Positions 33,028-43,661 of a stretch of DNA of 64,000 nt are shown here, in pieces. How positions within the stretch are numbered: position 1 is the first letter of the stretch; every line of letters begins with the position of its first letter. This DNA is from Variovorax fucosicus. GTDB taxonomy: Bacteria > Pseudomonadota > Gammaproteobacteria > Burkholderiales > Burkholderiaceae_C. The position numbers and the translations under genes are program-made. The stretch is taken from positions 868,001-932,000 of the forward strand of contig NZ_JASZYU010000002.1 in assembly GCF_030316825.1 (NCBI RefSeq), written 5' to 3'. Under the pieces are notes generated by a model, which made no database searches, had not been told where the DNA came from, and saw only the letters and a list, made by a program, of their open reading frames with translations.

Positions 33028-33915
33028 CTACGTAAGCGCGGCGCGCAACGCGGCCAGCCGCTGGCGCGTCGGCTCGGTGGCGGCGGTCATGGGCGAACGA
33101 AGCGTGTCGCCCATCAGGCCCTCAAGCGCCAATGCCGCCTTGAGCGGGCCGGGATTTGGCTCGGCGAACAGCAGTTCAATCAGCGGCACCAGCGGTTGCC
33201 ACAGTGTGCGCGCCTCGTCGAGCTTGCCTTCGCGCAGCCATCGCACCATGCGGACGAAGTCTTCGGTGCGCAGATGGGCGCTGGCCGCGATCGCACCCGC
33301 ACCGCCCTCGGCGACGGTGCCGAAGAGTTGCGCGTCTTCGCCGGCCAGTACCTGCAGCCGGCCGTCGGCGATCAACGCGCGGGTCTTGGCCGGATCGCCG
33401 CCGCAGTCCTTGATGGCGACGATGTTCGGGTGCGCGGCCAGCGTGAGCAAGGTTTCGCGGGCCAGGGTGGCGCCGGTTCGGTAGGGAATGTCGTAGAGCA
33501 CCAGCGGCGCCGCGCTCGCATCGGCGATGGTGGTGAACCAGTCGATCAGGCCTTGTTGCGACGGGCGGATGTAGTGCGGTGCGGGCACCAGCAGGGCTGC
33601 GAGCGTTTCGCGGTTCAGGCGTTGCACCCAGGCCAGCGTCTGCCCCAGGTGGTAGCCCGAGAGGCCCATGATGCGCGGCAGCGCGGGCGCTGCTTGCGCC
33701 ACGGTCGCCAATGCGGCGAGTTGCTCGTGCTCGTCGAGTGCAGCCGCTTCGCCGGTCGAGCCGCAGACCACCGTGCCGGTCACGCCGGCCGCAGCGAGGC
33801 GCCGCGTCAGGCCGGCCAGGGCGTCGTGGTCGACCGCATCGTCGGCGTCGAAGGGCGTGACGAGTGGCACCCAGAGGCCGGCCAGGTCAGTGGAAGGGGA
33901 AGGAGAGATGGACAC
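33028..33915 (-). CDS. Dihydrodipicolinate synthase/N-acetylneuraminate lyase family protein
   Basis: A 295-residue class I aldolase-type TIM barrel. GTG 33915 follows AAAGGAAA and gives MSISPSPSTDLAGLWVPLVTPF. GSTGEAAALDEHEQ for substrate carboxylate, Tyr in LVLYDIPYRTG, Schiff-base Lys169 in VAIKDCGGD and NPGPLKAAL near the end fit DapA itself rather well. Whether this is the housekeeping DapA or a catabolic paralogue is uncertain; no lysine-pathway gene is adjacent. It lies within the accessory block between moaD and moaE. Confidence 0.88.
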   Translation of the reverse strand: MSISPSPSTDLAGLWVPLVTPFDADDAVDHDALAGLTRRLAAAGVTGTVVCGSTGEAAALDEHEQLAALATVAQAAPALPRIMGLSGYHLGQTLAWVQRLNRETLAALLVPAPHYIRPSQQGLIDWFTTIADASAAPLVLYDIPYRTGATLARETLLTLAAHPNIVAIKDCGGDPAKTRALIADGRLQVLAGEDAQLFGTVAEGGAGAIAASAHLRTEDFVRMVRWLREGKLDEARTLWQPLVPLIELLFAEPNPGPLKAALALEGLMGDTLRSPMTAATEPTRQRLAALRAALT

Positions 33916-34283
33916 GCGGATTTCCTTTCAGGAATCGACCGATGGAATGAACCATCGTCGGGTGCGCGCACATCAACTCATCGGGGGCCGCAAGGCTCCT
34001 GCAGTTCCGTCGCTCATCCGACGACGGAACCGCAGCTCCGGTCAGACGAGCATTGGTTTTTTGGCTTTGCCGACCCGGCGCACGCCGACCTGGCCTTCGA
34101 ACGAAGGCTGGCGGTGGGGTGCGAGACGGGCAGGCATGGCGTGCACTGTAGCGGCTAAGGCCGGGGGCCGGGCGCGCTGCGTTGCGGGCTCACGACACGG
34201 CCGCCGTCGCGGCTGCGCGCAAGTGGCAATGGCGTGGCGGTTGGCATCGGCGGATTGTGGAGCGTCGGTGCCACAATTTGGGC
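33916..34283. other. 368-base intergenic region upstream of moaE
   Basis: No well-supported gene. It holds a possible 31-codon minus-strand reading frame (34042-34137), a perfect 9-bp hairpin GTTCCGTCG/CGACGGAAC at 34004-34030, a TTTTTT run at 34057-34062 region and, at its right end, the moaE promoter. A CACAAT sequence at 34272-34277 resembles a -10 box close to the moaE start. Nothing mobile is visible. Confidence 0.6.
34042..34137 (-). CDS. Possible 31-residue basic peptide (low confidence)
   Basis: A short frame MPARLAPHRQPSFEGQ...KKPMLV, rich in Arg, Lys and Pro, ends just before a perfect 9-bp hairpin (34030-34004 on this strand). No clear ribosome site and no recognised family. The hairpin after the stop is the only support; it may be a chance frame. 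Confidence 0.2.
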   Translation of the reverse strand: MPARLAPHRQPSFEGQVGVRRVGKAKKPMLV

Positions 34284-34763
34284 ATGCCTTCGCTCGCCCG
34301 GGTTTCCGTCCAGACTGCCGACTTCGACGTCGGCGCAGAGATCGCCGCGCTGCGCGCCGGCGATGCGCGCGTCGGCGCAGTCTGCAGCTTCATCGGCACG
34401 GTGCGCGATCGCAACGACGGCACTTTGGTGGCTTCGATGGAGCTCGAGCACTACCCCGGCATGACCGAGAAGGCGATCGAGGCCATGATCGACGAGGCCG
34501 TGCGCCGCTTTGACATCCTCGGCGCGCGCGTGATCCACCGCGTTGGCCTGCTGCAGCCGCTCGACCAGATCATGATGGTCGCCGTGGTGTCGGCGCACCG
34601 CGGCCAGAGCTTCGAGGCCTGCGAATTTCTGATGGACTACCTCAAGACCCAGGCGCCGTTCTGGAAGAAGGAACAGACGCCCGAAGGCGCGCGGTGGGTC
34701 GATGCACGCGTTACCGACGATGCAGCCCTTGCGCGCTGGGGTATCAAGTCCATCAACGCTTGA
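34284..34763 (+). CDS. moaE: Molybdopterin synthase catalytic subunit
   Basis: A 159-residue large subunit that transfers sulfur from MoaD thiocarboxylate to precursor Z. The family core is plain: VGAVCSFIGTVRDRNDG, MELEHYPGMTEKAI, IHRVGLLQPLDQIMMVAVVSAHRGQSFEACEFLMDYLK and the active-site lysines in WKKEQTPEGARWV. ATG 34284 gives MPSLARVSVQ. It stands alone, 3.8 kb from moaD, with its own likely promoter. An inverted copy of the intergenic repeat follows. Confidence 0.97.
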   Translation: MPSLARVSVQTADFDVGAEIAALRAGDARVGAVCSFIGTVRDRNDGTLVASMELEHYPGMTEKAIEAMIDEAVRRFDILGARVIHRVGLLQPLDQIMMVAVVSAHRGQSFEACEFLMDYLKTQAPFWKKEQTPEGARWVDARVTDDAALARWGIKSINA

Positions 34764-34775
34764 CCACTCTGTTCG

Positions 34776-34872
34776 TGGGCTGCCGCGGAACCGGCTCCGC
34801 CGGGCCGCTGGCAGCGCCCCCGGCAGGGGGTGGGCGAAGGCGACACGCAGTGCGCCGTAGCTTGGGGGCGAG
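34776..34872 (-). repeat. Dispersed intergenic repeat, copy C
   Basis: Read on the minus strand it begins CTCGCCCCCAAGCTAC six bases after the TAA of the Bug receptor gene. It then has GCGTGTCGCC, a CCCCCTGCCGGGGG hairpin and CGGAGCCGGTTCC. The order of blocks matches copies A and B with several substitutions. As in those copies it points away from the gene whose TAA it follows. Confidence 0.75.
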
Positions 34873-34878
34873 CGATAG

Positions 34879-35871
34879 TTACAGCGGCTTGAAACCCGAC
34901 GCCTGGATGATCCGCTCCCACGCCTGCGTGTAGGTGCGCACGCGGCCGGCGAACTGGCCCTGCGGCTCGTAGGCGACGTTCAGCCCCAGGGTGGTGAGCT
35001 TCTGCTTCACGTCGGGCATCGCCAGCACCTTTTGCAGCGCGGCGCCGAAGCGGTCGATCACCGGCTGCGGAGTGCCCACCGGTGCGAAAACGCCGTAGTA
35101 CGGGTAGTCGTCCAGGTTCGGAAAGCCCAGCTCGCTGAAGGTCGGCACGTTGGGCAGCAGCGGTTGGCGCTTGGCTCCGATGACCGCCACGATGCGCACC
35201 TTGCCGGCCTTGTGGTTCTCGATGAAATCGGGCACCGATGCAATGCCGGCACTGATCTGGTTGCCCAGCATGTCGGCCGTCATCGGCGCGCTGCCGCGGT
35301 AGGGCGCGGACTGCACGTCGATCTTGTATTTGTCGCCAATCATCTTGACCAGAAACTCGGGGATCGAAGCAGGTGCAGGCACGCCGATGGTGTCCTTGCC
35401 GCCGCGCTGCGTCCTGACCCACTTGACGTACTCGTCGATGGTCTTCGCCGGCGTGCCGCCCGACACGGCCAGCACGTTCGCGAAGGTGGCGAAGCCGGCC
35501 ACCGGCACGAAGTCGCTCGCGGGGTTGAAACCGGCGCTCTTCACGACCTGCGGCAGGATCGAGATTGAATGGTCGTGGCTCAAGAACAAGGTGTGGCCGT
35601 CGGCCGGCGCGGCCTTGAGCGCCTGCGCGGCGATCTGGCCGCCGGCGCCGGCGCGGTTCTCAACCACCACCGGCACGCCCAGCTCGTCCTTGAGCTTTTC
35701 ACCCAGCGTGCGGGCAATCGCATCGGTGCCTGCGCCCGCCGGAAAACCCACCAGCAGCTTGATCGGTGTACCTTGCGCTTGCGCAATGCCCGACAGACTG
35801 GCCGCTGCTAGAAACAAGCTGGCCACCAGTGCGTGGCGCAGCGTACTGACGCGCGGTGTTGAAAAAACCAT
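34879..35871 (-). CDS. Tripartite tricarboxylate transporter substrate-binding protein (Bug family)
   Basis: 330 residues, starting at ATG 35871 with GGAG six bases upstream. A signal peptide ends at GIAQAQ. The Bug fold is shown by IKLLVGFPAGAGTDAIARTL, VVENRAGAGGQIAAQALKAAPADGHTL, FVPVAGFA, YRGSAPMTADMLGNQI and PNVPTFSELG. These periplasmic receptors bind carboxylates for TctAB transporters. No membrane subunits are nearby, so it is one of the orphan receptors common in Burkholderiales. The ligand is unknown. It is divergent from clpB. Confidence 0.95.
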   Translation of the reverse strand: MVFSTPRVSTLRHALVASLFLAAASLSGIAQAQGTPIKLLVGFPAGAGTDAIARTLGEKLKDELGVPVVVENRAGAGGQIAAQALKAAPADGHTLFLSHDHSISILPQVVKSAGFNPASDFVPVAGFATFANVLAVSGGTPAKTIDEYVKWVRTQRGGKDTIGVPAPASIPEFLVKMIGDKYKIDVQSAPYRGSAPMTADMLGNQISAGIASVPDFIENHKAGKVRIVAVIGAKRQPLLPNVPTFSELGFPNLDDYPYYGVFAPVGTPQPVIDRFGAALQKVLAMPDVKQKLTTLGLNVAYEPQGQFAGRVRTYTQAWERIIQASGFKPL

Positions 35872-35944
35872 GATCGACTCCATGCAATGGATTGAATGAT
35901 GACGCCGCACGGTGCAATAGCCGTGCCCGGACGCGCGCAGCGCC

Positions 35945-35972
35945 CTTGAATCGCGCCGCAACAGCCCTATTT
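35945..35972 (+). promoter_or_regulatory. Sigma-32-type heat-shock promoter of clpB
   Basis: CCCTTGAA (35943-35950) and CCCTATTT (35965-35972) match the heat-shock -35 (CTTGAAA) and -10 (CCCCATNT) elements with a 14-base spacer. The -10 ends 19 bases before the clpB start codon, so the leader is very short. ClpB is a standard sigma-32 target. Confidence 0.7.
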
Positions 35973-35991
35973 TGAGTGCAGGAATCCAACC

Positions 35992-38616
<2,625 letters not shown>

Positions 38617-38622
38617 ACGCTG

Positions 38623-38955
38623 ATGCTGAACTTCTTGCTCCGCGCGGTTCTGTTCCTGGTGGGCCTGGTGCTCGCTGCCAGCCTGGCCGCGGCCGTGCTG
38701 CTGCTGGCGGCTTTCTGGATGATCGGCGCCGGCTGGGCGCGCCTCACCGGCAAGCCCGTCAGGCCCTGGGTCATGCGCTTCAACCCGGCTAGCGGCTTCG
38801 ATCGCTTCCGTTCGGCGGCGAGGCCGGCCGAGCCGAGCGCTGCCGACGTGACCAATGCGCGTGCGCGCGGCGAGTCGGTGAAAAGCCCTGTTGCTCTGGG
38901 CGCGGCCGACGACGTGACCGACGTGCGCGCGCGGCCGGTGTCCGGCAACGACTGA
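38623..38955 (+). CDS. Small membrane protein, function unknown
   Basis: 110 residues, starting at ATG 38623. One long hydrophobic region ([31 protein letters not shown]) forms one or two membrane helices, followed by [15 protein letters not shown] and a polar tail with two D-V-T-(N/D)-x-R-A-R repeats (about residues 74-82 and 95-103). I do not recognise the family. It starts six bases after the clpB stop and may be co-transcribed with it. Confidence 0.75.
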   Translation: MLNFLLRAVLFLVGLVLAASLAAAVLLLAAFWMIGAGWARLTGKPVRPWVMRFNPASGFDRFRSAARPAEPSAADVTNARARGESVKSPVALGAADDVTDVRARPVSGND

Positions 38956-39049
38956 CCGGCCCCCAAGGCGAGGCGGGGCTTCGCCGGCTGCGTTGGTCGA
39001 GTTGCTGAACGCGCGCGTTCACAATGCTCATCTTGACCAGGAGCAACTC

Positions 39050-40234
39050 ATGACCCAACGCGACATCTTCGTGGTCGGCACCGCCCGCACCGCCATCGGC
39101 ACTTTCGGCGGCGCGCTGAAAGACGTTCCCAACACCCAACTGGCCACCACGGCGGTGAAGGCCGTGATCGAGCGCAGCGGCGTTGCACCCGACGCGATCG
39201 GCCACGTCGTGATGGGCAATGTGATCCCGACCGACGTGAAGGACGCCTACCTCAGCCGCGTGGCCGCCATCGACGCCGGCTGCCCGATCGAGACACCGGC
39301 CTTCAACGTCAACCGCCTGTGCGGCTCCGGCCTGCAGGCGATCGTCTCGGCAGCGCAGGCCATTGCGCTGGGCGACTGCGACATTGCGATTGGCGGTGGC
39401 TCCGAATCGATGAGCCGCGGCCCGTACTTCGACACCTCGGCGCGCTACGGCGCGCGCATGGGTGACGCGGTGCTGGTCGACTACATGCTCGGCATCCTGC
39501 ACGACCCCTGGGAAAAGATGCACATGGGCATCACGGCCGAGAACGTGGCGGCGCGCTACGGCATCACGCGCGACCAGCAGGACGCGCTGGCGGTGCTGAG
39601 CCAGCAGCGCGCGGCCGCAGCCATCGCGGCCGGCTACTTCAAGGCGCAGATCGTTCCGGTCGAGGTCAAGACGCGCAAGGGCGTCTCGCTGTTCGACACC
39701 GACGAACACGTGCGCGCCGACACCACGCTGGAGACGCTGGCGAAGATGAAGCCCGCGTTCAAGAAGGACGGCCTCGTCACCGCCGGCAACGCCTCGGGCA
39801 TCAACGACGGAGCGGCCGCCGTGGTGCTGGCCGAGGGCGGGCGCGTCAAGGCGCTCGGCCTCAAGCCGCTGGCGCGCCTGGTCGGCTACGCGCACGCGGG
39901 CGTCGAGCCGGCCTACATGGGCATCGGGCCGGTGCCGGCGACGCGCAAGGTGCTGGAGCGCACGGGGCTGAAGGTGAGCGATCTCGACGTGATCGAATCG
40001 AACGAAGCCTTCGCGGCGCAGGCCTGCGCGGTCATCAAGGAGCTGGGCTTCGACCCCGCCAAGGTGAATCCGAACGGTTCCGGCATTTCGTTGGGCCACC
40101 CGGTGGGTGCGACCGGCGCGATCATCACGACCAAGGCGATCGCGGAACTGCATCGCACCGGTGGGCGCTATGCGCTGGTGACGATGTGCATTGGCGGCGG
40201 GCAGGGCATTGCCGCCATCTTTGAAAGAGTTTGA
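39050..40234 (+). CDS. bktB: Acetyl-CoA C-acyltransferase (BktB-like beta-ketothiolase)
   Basis: 394 residues, starting at ATG 39050 after a CAGGAG site. A thiolase that condenses or cleaves acyl-CoA, with a sequence close to Cupriavidus BktB as I recall it, which prefers C5 and longer ketoacyl-CoA and feeds polyhydroxyalkanoate synthesis. Acylated Cys is in [16 protein letters not shown], with [42 protein letters not shown] and the second Cys in [13 protein letters not shown]. arfB follows with a five-base gap. The family is sure; chain-length preference is inferred. Confidence 0.93.
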   Translation: MTQRDIFVVGTARTAIGTFGGALKDVPNTQLATTAVKAVIERSGVAPDAIGHVVMGNVIPTDVKDAYLSRVAAIDAGCPIETPAFNVNRLCGSGLQAIVSAAQAIALGDCDIAIGGGSESMSRGPYFDTSARYGARMGDAVLVDYMLGILHDPWEKMHMGITAENVAARYGITRDQQDALAVLSQQRAAAAIAAGYFKAQIVPVEVKTRKGVSLFDTDEHVRADTTLETLAKMKPAFKKDGLVTAGNASGINDGAAAVVLAEGGRVKALGLKPLARLVGYAHAGVEPAYMGIGPVPATRKVLERTGLKVSDLDVIESNEAFAAQACAVIKELGFDPAKVNPNGSGISLGHPVGATGAIITTKAIAELHRTGGRYALVTMCIGGGQGIAAIFERV

Positions 40235-40239
40235 GCGCG

Positions 40240-40641
40240 ATGGCCTCCGCGCAGGTTGACGAGCGAGAGGTCGAGTTCAGCGCGATCCGCGCGCAGGGTG
40301 CGGGCGGCCAGAACGTCAACAAGGTGTCGAGCGCGGTGCATCTGCGCTTCGACATTCCGGCCTCGTCCTTGCCCGAGGGCGTCAAGGAGAGACTACTGGC
40401 GCTGCGTGATTCGCGCATCACGCAGGAGGGCGTACTGGTGCTCAAGGCCCAGCAGCACCGCAGCCAGGAAATGAACCGAACCGATGCGCTGGCGCGGTTG
40501 CAGGAGCTGGTCGACAGCGTGGCCGTGGCGCCACGGGTGCGGCGTGCGACCAAGCCGACCTACGGCTCGAAGCAGCGCCGCCTGGAAGGCAAAAGCCAGC
40601 GCTCTGCCATCAAGCTGCAGCGCGGGCCCTTGCGGGATTAA
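40240..40641 (+). CDS. arfB: Alternative ribosome-rescue factor ArfB (peptidyl-tRNA hydrolase)
   Basis: A 133-residue release-factor-like protein that hydrolyses peptidyl-tRNA on stalled ribosomes. The GGQ motif is in RAQGAGGQNVNKVSSAVHLRF, followed by LRDSRITQEGVLVLKAQ. The basic C-terminal tail (RRATKPTYGSKQRRLEGKSQRS) enters the empty mRNA channel. ATG 40240 is preferred to a TTG at 40231. It follows the thiolase by five bases. Confidence 0.95.
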   Translation: MASAQVDEREVEFSAIRAQGAGGQNVNKVSSAVHLRFDIPASSLPEGVKERLLALRDSRITQEGVLVLKAQQHRSQEMNRTDALARLQELVDSVAVAPRVRRATKPTYGSKQRRLEGKSQRSAIKLQRGPLRD

Positions 40642-40642
40642 T

Positions 40643-40948
40643 TTACAGGGTGCCGACTTCGCCGTAGGCGGTGAGCTTGCCGGTGCGTACCGCCAGCGTG
40701 GCGGCGGCGCGCACGTCGCCGCGGTCGGCGCTCGACTTGAAGTTGTCGGTGCCTCGCGAGCCGCGCGTCACGTTCTGGTTCGCGGCATGCGCCGCGGCCA
40801 CGGCTTCGGCGGCCACATCGGCACGGCTGCGCTGGGCGCTGGTTTGCTGCACGCCCTGATAGTCTTCCGCGTGGGCAGTTCCCGTGGCGGCCAGCAGCGC
40901 GAAGGCGGCAGCGGCGAGGAGGCGGGTGGTGGTGGCAGTGGCGTTCAT
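40643..40948 (-). CDS. Small secreted protein (DUF4148-like)
   Basis: 101 residues, starting at ATG 40948, with a signal peptide (MNATATTTRLLAAAAFALLAATGTAHA). The mature part is polar and carries two Ala-rich segments of related sequence (RADVAAEAVAAAHAANQN and RGDVRAAATLAVRTGKL). That layout is typical of small Burkholderiales exported proteins annotated DUF4148 or similar; the exact family is uncertain. It converges with arfB one base away. Probably periplasmic, function unknown. Confidence 0.75.
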   Translation of the reverse strand: MNATATTTRLLAAAAFALLAATGTAHAEDYQGVQQTSAQRSRADVAAEAVAAAHAANQNVTRGSRGTDNFKSSADRGDVRAAATLAVRTGKLTAYGEVGTL

Positions 40949-41085
40949 GTCAGGTTTCCTTCAGACTGCGGGTTCAGGCTTCGCGGTTGTCCGTTCGCCT
41001 GCTTTCCCATGGACTGAAGTGTGAATCGCAATGCCTTCCGGATCGAGAGGGCGCAGGGAACCACGGTGTTCCCGGAATCGAAACA

Positions 41086-41700
41086 ATGAACCTGCTCCGA
41101 ACTCCTTTTTGCGCGCTGGCTGCGGCGGCGCTGCTGGCACTGGCCGGGTGCGATCCGATGGTGAAACCCAAGGCCGCTGCCGCCCTCACGAATGCCCCAG
41201 TGCCCGTGGTGGTGGCTGCCGCGGCACCGGCCGCACGCGACATCCCCTGGGAAGAACTGATCCCGAAGGCCTGGGATCCGACCAAGCGCTTTCGTGGCGT
41301 GAACCTCGACAACCTCAAGGACAACGACCCGCGCGCCAGGCAGATGCTCGAAGACCTGCGTGCCACCTGGGACAACGCCCCCGTCAACACCGCGCTTGAC
41401 GGCGAGGCCGTGCGTTTGCCGGGCTTCGTGGTGCCGTTGGAGAGCGTCGACGGCGCGATCAAGGACTTCCTGCTGGTGCCTTATTTCGGCGCCTGCATCC
41501 ACACGCCGCCGCCGCCGGCCAACCAGATCATCCACGTGCTGGCCGCCACCCCGCAAAAGGGCTTGCGTGCGATGGACACCGTTTGGGTCAGCGGCACGCT
41601 GGAGGCCGCGCGTTTCAACTCGGGCGAAATGGGCGTCAGCGGTTACCAGCTGAAGCAGGCAAGGGTCGAGCCTTATACGGAGAAGCCGCCGCAGTCCTAG
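41086..41700 (+). CDS. DUF3299 lipoprotein
   Basis: 204 residues, starting at ATG 41086. The lipobox LALAGC places the lipidated Cys at residue 22. The mature protein has IPWEELIPKAWDPTKRF, VRLPGFVVPLE, DFLLVPYFGACIHTPPPPANQ and WVSGTLEA, all characteristic of DUF3299. The conserved Cys-Ile-His-Thr-Pro-Pro-Pro-Pro segment may bind metal or heme. These proteins occur with ABC export or MacB-like systems elsewhere; here none is adjacent. Its leader ends in a sequence similar to the tail of repeat copy B. Confidence 0.9.
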   Translation: MNLLRTPFCALAAAALLALAGCDPMVKPKAAAALTNAPVPVVVAAAAPAARDIPWEELIPKAWDPTKRFRGVNLDNLKDNDPRARQMLEDLRATWDNAPVNTALDGEAVRLPGFVVPLESVDGAIKDFLLVPYFGACIHTPPPPANQIIHVLAATPQKGLRAMDTVWVSGTLEAARFNSGEMGVSGYQLKQARVEPYTEKPPQS

Positions 41701-41737
41701 CATGGGCGCCTGCAACTTCCCGCCAAGGAGATTCATC

Positions 41738-42097
41738 ATGGCTTATGTCGACGGATACGTTCTGGCGCTGCCCAAAGCCAATGTGGAGAGCTACCGCGCC
41801 ATGGCGCTCAAGGCAGGCGCGATCTGGCGTGAACACGGTGCGCTCGAATACCGCGAATGCGTTGCCGACGACGTGAAATCCGGCAAGCTCACGTCGTTTC
41901 CGCAAAGCGTGCAGCAAAAGGACGACGAGCTCGTCGTGTTCTCGTACATCGTGTTCGAATCGCGCCAGCATCGCGACGAGGTCAATGCCAAGGTCATGAG
42001 CGACCCGCGGCTGACCGAGATGATGGATCCGGACAAGCTGCCGTTCGATGGCAAGCGGATGTTCTGGGGCGGGTTCGAGACGCTTGTGACCCTCTGA
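41738..42097 (+). CDS. DUF1428 family protein
   Basis: 119 residues, starting at ATG 41738 after AAGGAG. MAYVDGYVLALPKANVESYR, GALEYRECVADDVKSG, VVFSYIVFESRQHRDEVNAKVM and GKRMFWGGFETL are characteristic of DUF1428, a dimeric alpha/beta-barrel (ferredoxin-like) family of unknown function. It lies 37 bases after the DUF3299 gene and upstream of the GntR regulator gene. No catalytic role can be assigned. Confidence 0.95.
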   Translation: MAYVDGYVLALPKANVESYRAMALKAGAIWREHGALEYRECVADDVKSGKLTSFPQSVQQKDDELVVFSYIVFESRQHRDEVNAKVMSDPRLTEMMDPDKLPFDGKRMFWGGFETLVTL

Positions 42098-42142
42098 GAG
42101 CCAAGCGCGGCCGAAGGCCGTATGCTTCACACCCTGCATTCC

Positions 42143-42154
42143 ATTGCATACATT
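42143..42154. promoter_or_regulatory. Putative GntR/FCD operator in the regulator promoter
   Basis: ATTGCATACATT; its complement AATGTATGCAAT differs by one base from AATGTATACAAT at 45942-45953. It lies 16 bases before the regulator start codon. FCD-type GntR operators often centre on TGTATACA-like palindromes, so autoregulation is plausible. Confidence 0.6.
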
Positions 42155-42169
42155 GTGTGAACAAAGCAT

Positions 42170-42901
42170 ATGAAATCCAAGGTCGCGTCTTCCGTCGCAA
42201 CGCGTGCAAATCCCAAACTCGCCGCCTTGCGCCGTGCGCGTGTTGGCGTCGACGAGCCTTCCAACCTGACTGATCGCGCCTATTCAGTCGTGCGCCGGCT
42301 GATTCTGCAGCGTGAACTGACGGGCGGCGAGGTGCTGGTCGAAGGCCGGCTCGCCGAGCGCCTGGAAATGTCGCGCACGCCGTTGCGCGAAGCGCTGCTG
42401 CGGCTGGAGGGCGAGGGCCTGCTGGTGCGGGCCAATGCGCGCTCCTACGCAGTGCGCCGCATCACGGCCTCGCACTATTTCCAGTGCCTGCAGGTGCGGG
42501 AACGGCTCGAGGCGCAGGCGGTATCGCTTGCGATGGGGCGTGTGCCGGTGGCCGACGTGCAGCGCCTGCGCGACAGCATTCTTGCGCTCGACTCCACGCA
42601 GCAAGGGTCGAGCCACTGGCAGGCCGACGACCAGATCCACGGCCTCTTCGCACGCGCGTCGGGCAACGAGATGCTGGCCGAAACGATCGCGCACCTGCGC
42701 GTGCTGTGCCGCCTGTTCGAGGTGGTGGACCCGTTCAACCGCATCGAGGAAGACCGCACGGAGCACCTTGCCATCCTCGATGCCTACGAGGCCAGGGACG
42801 ATGCGCGCGCCGAGCAGGCGGTGGTAGCGCACCTGCGCAACCTCGGGCGCTACACGATGTCCAGGCTCAGCAACGGCATGGTGTCCGACTTCGCCGCCTG
42901 A
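42170..42901 (+). CDS. GntR family transcriptional regulator (FadR/FCD subfamily)
   Basis: 243 residues, starting at ATG 42170. The winged HTH (LTDRAYSVVRRLILQRELTGGEVLVEGRLAERL, then SRTPLREALLRLEGEGLL) is followed by the all-helical FCD ligand domain. Candidate metal ligands are the Asp/His in DDQIHGLF, the His in HLRVLCRLF and in TEHLAILDAYE. FCD regulators respond to carboxylates and related metabolites. Its last base is 22 bases from the end of the converging ABC ATPase gene. The shared 12-bp site points to control of the transport and dehydrogenase genes. Confidence 0.95.
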   Translation: MKSKVASSVATRANPKLAALRRARVGVDEPSNLTDRAYSVVRRLILQRELTGGEVLVEGRLAERLEMSRTPLREALLRLEGEGLLVRANARSYAVRRITASHYFQCLQVRERLEAQAVSLAMGRVPVADVQRLRDSILALDSTQQGSSHWQADDQIHGLFARASGNEMLAETIAHLRVLCRLFEVVDPFNRIEEDRTEHLAILDAYEARDDARAEQAVVAHLRNLGRYTMSRLSNGMVSDFAA

Positions 42902-42923
42902 GCGCAGCGCGCCCGGCGCGTGT

Positions 42924-43661
42924 TCAGTGGCGCAGGATCTTGCCGACGAATTCGCGCGTGCGGGCTTCCGTCGGCCGATCGAACAGGTCGCGTGGGCCGC
43001 CGACCTCGACCACGTGGCCGGCGTCCATGAACACCACCTTGCTCGACACCTCGCGCACGAAGCCCATCTCGTGCGAGACGATGAACATGGTCATGCCGTC
43101 CGCCGCCAGCAGGCGCACCGTGTCGAGCACTTCATTGACCAGTTCCGGGTCGAGCGCCGCCGTCACCTCGTCGAGCAGCAGGATCGCCGGCTGCAGGGCC
43201 AGCGCGCGTGCGATTGCCACACGTTGCTGCTGGCCGCCCGAGAGCTGGTCGGGGTAGGCGCCGAGCTTGGCGCCCATGCCGACCTTTTCGAGCAGTTGAA
43301 CCGCATAGGCCTCGACCTCCTTGCGGGGGCGGCCCTTGACCTTGATGGGGGCGACGGTCACGTTCTCGAGCACCGTCATGTTCTGGAACAGGTTGTACTG
43401 CTGGAACACGATGGCCATCTCCGAGCGGATGCGGCGCAACTGCTCGCGGTTGCGGTAGTCGAGCGGCTGGCCGTCGATGCGCACCTCTCCGCTGATCGGC
43501 GGCAGCAGCCCCATCAACACGCGCAGCAGCGTGCTCTTGCCGGAGCCCGAAGGGCCGATCAGGCTGACGATCTCGCCCTTCTCGACCGAGAGGTTGATGC
43601 GCTCGAGCACGGTGTGCGCGCCGTAGTTGGCCTTCAGGTCAACGATTTCGAGTTGGGGCAA
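42924..43661 (-). CDS. Amino-acid ABC transporter ATP-binding protein
   Basis: A 245-residue ABC ATPase of the polar amino acid (GlnQ/HisP) type. TTG 43661 follows GGAGG by six bases and gives MPQLEIVDLKANYG. Walker A GPSGSGKSTLLR, Q-loop VFQQYNLF, signature LSGGQQQRVAIARAL, Walker B ILLLDEVTAALDP and the switch His in VSHEMGF are present. It overlaps the second permease gene by 23 bases and is the last gene of the four-gene transporter operon (45839 to 42924). Confidence 0.97.
   Translation of the reverse strand: MPQLEIVDLKANYGAHTVLERINLSVEKGEIVSLIGPSGSGKSTLLRVLMGLLPPISGEVRIDGQPLDYRNREQLRRIRSEMAIVFQQYNLFQNMTVLENVTVAPIKVKGRPRKEVEAYAVQLLEKVGMGAKLGAYPDQLSGGQQQRVAIARALALQPAILLLDEVTAALDPELVNEVLDTVRLLAADGMTMFIVSHEMGFVREVSSKVVFMDAGHVVEVGGPRDLFDRPTEARTREFVGKILRH

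Noticed and set aside
33196..34158. A 320-codon plus-strand frame over the DapA-like gene and the moaE leader
   Set aside because: Most of it is antisense to the DapA-like gene, and the rest has repetitive composition. No ribosome site or domain supports it.
35907..35926. GCACGG/CCGTGC hairpin between the Bug receptor gene and clpB as a terminator
   Set aside because: It lies between divergent start codons, where no transcript needs to end, and has no T-run.
41056..41073. GGGAAC-CACGGT-GTTCCC hairpin before the DUF3299 lipoprotein gene as a fourth repeat copy
   Set aside because: Only the last part resembles repeat copy B; the diagnostic CTCGCCCCCA start and C-run/G-run hairpin are missing. 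At most a remnant.
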